Both the position numbers and the translations under genes were made by a program. Below are positions 62,289 to 64,000 of a stretch of 64,000 nt of DNA, piece by piece. This stretch comes from Ignavibacteriaceae bacterium (lineage in GTDB: Bacteria; Bacteroidota; Ignavibacteria; Ignavibacteriales; Ignavibacteriaceae). Where the stretch lies: contig JALNZG010000012.1 in NCBI GenBank assembly GCA_023229425.1, positions 1 through 64,000 on the forward strand, written 5' to 3'. The notes beneath the pieces are model-generated. The model made no database searches. It had not been told where the DNA came from and saw nothing but the letters and a program-made list of their open reading frames with translations. Each line of letters begins with the position of its first letter. Position 1 is the first letter of the stretch.

Positions 62289-64000
62289 ATGAAAATCACA
62301 AAACAAGATGCTCTCGATTACCACAGTTCCGGTAGAAAAGGAAAGATTGAGGTTATCTCCTCAAAGCCTTGTGAAACGCAGCGCGATCTTTCTTTAGCTT
62401 ATACACCGGGAGTTGCAGACCCATGTTTAGAAATTGAAAAAAACCCCGAACTTGCCTACGAGTACACAGCCAAAGGCAATTTAGTTGCCGTTGTTAGCAA
62501 CGGTACTGCCGTATTAGGTTTAGGCAACATCGGCGCATTAGCCGGTAAACCTGTTATGGAAGGGAAAGGCGTTCTCTTTAAACGATTTGCAGATATTGAT
62601 GTGTTTGATATCGAATTAGACACTTTAGACCCTAAGGAAGTAATTCGTACCGTTCAATTGCTTGAACCGACTTTCGGCGGAATAAATCTTGAAGACATTA
62701 AAGCGCCGGAATGTTTTTACATAGAAGAAGAATTGAAAAGAACGATGAAGATCCCGGTTTTTCATGATGACCAGCACGGTACGGCTATCATCAGCGGAGC
62801 GGCTCTTCTTAACGCCTGTGAAATGGCAAAAAAAGATTTAGCTAAGATTAAAATTACTTTTAACGGCGCCGGAGCTTCCGCAAATGCATGCGCGAACCTT
62901 TACGTTAAGTTAGGCGTTAAAAAAGAAAACATCACTATGTGCGATAGTAAAGGGGTGATTTATATTGGACGAAAAGAAGGGATGAATGAATTTAAAGAAG
63001 TTTATGCTAAAGAAACAAAAGCCAGAACTTTAGCGGAAGCAATTGTAGGGGCAGATGTCTTTGTTGGTTTATCTGTTGCCGATTGCGTTACTAAAGAAAT
63101 GGTACAATCTATGGCGCCTAATCCTGTTGTTTTTGCATTAGCAAATCCCAAACCGGAAATAAGTTACGAAGACGCAAAAGCCGCCCGCAAAGATATTATT
63201 GTTGCTACCGGAAGATCGGACTATCCGAATCAAGTGAATAATGTACTCGGATTTCCGTTTATTTTCCGCGGCGCTTTGGATGTTCGTGCAACGAGTATTA
63301 ATGACGAAATGAAACTTGCCGCTTCAAAAGCTTTAGCTGAGTTAGCAAGAGAAGAAGTTCCCGATGTGGTTTTACGTGCTTATGGTGGTCAACCCATTGC
63401 GTTTGGCAGAGATTATATTATTCCAAAACCGTTCGATCCGCGTGTGCTGACGTATGTTGCCCCGGCTGTAGCAAAAGCAGCGATTGAAACCGGTGTTGCA
63501 AAACTGCCGATAACCGATTGGGATGCGTATAAAGAACAACTTCGCGAACGCCAAGGATTATCGAAAGAAATTATCCGGCGGACAATCGAAAAAGCAAAAT
63601 CAAATCCGAGAAGAATTGTATTCCCTGAAGGCAACCAAGTAAAAATTCTTAAAGCTGCTCAAATTTTAGTTGAAGAAAAAATTGCCGACCCGATCCTTCT
63701 TGGAAATAAAAAAGAAATCTTTTCAATGATTGAAGATTATCATATTGACAGCACAGGCTTTACAATTATTGATCCCACAGAATATGAAAAGATTGAAGTT
63801 TATGCAGAAGAATATTATAAACTGCGCCAACGCCGCGGTATTTCAAAATTAACTGCGGAAAGAATGATCCGGTTGGGAAATTACTTCGGCGCAATGATGG
63901 TGCGTATGGGTGATGCCGATGGAATGATCTCAGGCTTAACCACTTCTTACCCGCAGACCATAAAACCTGCTTTGGAAATTATTCACACAGCCGAAGGAGT
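62289..64000 (+). CDS. maeB: NADP-dependent malic enzyme with phosphotransacetylase domain (partial, runs off right edge)
   Basis: Open from ATG 62289 to the window end (570 codons) with no stop, so the 3' end is missing. The malic enzyme part has SLAYTPGVADPC, VVSNGTAVLGLGNIG, FKRFADIDVFDIEL, FGGINLEDI, HDDQHGTAIISGAALLNA and the NAD(P) motif NGAGASANACANLYV. It oxidatively decarboxylates malate to pyruvate. From about residue 430 the sequence changes to RRIVFPEGNQVKILKAAQIL, the start of a phosphotransacetylase domain, which in MaeB proteins is regulatory. GMISGLTTSYPQTIKPAL is part of that domain. Aagga precedes the start. An anaplerotic or gluconeogenic role is likely. Confidence 0.95.
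   Translation, partial: MKITKQDALDYHSSGRKGKIEVISSKPCETQRDLSLAYTPGVADPCLEIEKNPELAYEYTAKGNLVAVVSNGTAVLGLGNIGALAGKPVMEGKGVLFKRFADIDVFDIELDTLDPKEVIRTVQLLEPTFGGINLEDIKAPECFYIEEELKRTMKIPVFHDDQHGTAIISGAALLNACEMAKKDLAKIKITFNGAGASANACANLYVKLGVKKENITMCDSKGVIYIGRKEGMNEFKEVYAKETKARTLAEAIVGADVFVGLSVADCVTKEMVQSMAPNPVVFALANPKPEISYEDAKAARKDIIVATGRSDYPNQVNNVLGFPFIFRGALDVRATSINDEMKLAASKALAELAREEVPDVVLRAYGGQPIAFGRDYIIPKPFDPRVLTYVAPAVAKAAIETGVAKLPITDWDAYKEQLRERQGLSKEIIRRTIEKAKSNPRRIVFPEGNQVKILKAAQILVEEKIADPILLGNKKEIFSMIEDYHIDSTGFTIIDPTEYEKIEVYAEEYYKLRQRRGISKLTAERMIRLGNYFGAMMVRMGDADGMISGLTTSYPQTIKPALEIIHTAEG

Overview
The window reads as chromosomal DNA of a free-living, AT-rich Gram-negative bacterium of the FCB group, most likely an Ignavibacteria-type member of the Chlorobi/Bacteroidota lineage. 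The main reason is five proteins ending in the type IX secretion (T9SS) sorting domain, with a NYPNPFN-like start, a GIYFYQL-like middle and a KKM-LLLK end (1-69, 10244, 38072, 49949, 53727). Many outer-membrane barrels and frequent TTG/GTG starts agree. No tRNA, rRNA, CRISPR array or intact transposase was seen. The genus cannot be fixed from sequence reading alone.

Layout, left part. 1-2000: tail of a T9SS protein, a strong terminator and two outer-membrane barrel genes. 2240-7551: a five-gene same-strand cluster (isocitrate/isopropylmalate-type dehydrogenase, HMG-CoA-lyase family enzyme, family III CoA-transferase, aconitase-superfamily large and small subunits). Together these could interconvert a 2-oxo acid plus acetyl-CoA with a 2-substituted malate and the next longer 2-oxo acid, using CoA transfer rather than an irreversible synthase. 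7986-18831: an envelope repeat protein and a polyamine set (N-carbamoylputrescine amidase, agmatine deiminase, a deoxyhypusine-synthase-like protein), interleaved with an FKBP isomerase, an MBL-fold hydrolase, an acetyltransferase and an epimerase.

Central housekeeping block, 18947-31514: rplM-rpsI, rpsB-tsf-pyrH-frr, a lipoprotein with an L,D-transpeptidase-like fold but Ser in place of the catalytic Cys, a lipoprotein, an Omp85 protein, yicC-gmk-rpoZ, a family 4 uracil-DNA glycosylase, dnaB and a DUF1460 protein.

Accessory region, about 31.5-41.1 kb. It holds a tightly linked pair made of a divergent sigma-70-like protein with a C-terminal double winged-helix extension and a GHKL ATPase. 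Next come two type II toxin-antitoxin modules with a DUF2283 protein, a truncated second copy of the 3' end of nfo, a TylF-like methyltransferase and a large T9SS beta-propeller protein. Three copies of a roughly 110-140 bp palindromic repeat lie here. The sigma/ATPase pair is the best candidate for an undescribed system.

41.1-64.0 kb returns to ordinary content: nfo, an RmlD-like reductase, a dicarboxylate symporter, KdsC phosphatase, a transglutaminase-like protein, a barrel protein, rfbB, a propeller lipoprotein, two tandem paralogous T9SS metalloproteases of about 1200 residues, a GroES-like protein, hutH with an unusual Ser-Ser-Gly cofactor triad, hflX, an MlaE-type permease and the start of a malic enzyme/phosphotransacetylase fusion that runs off the window.
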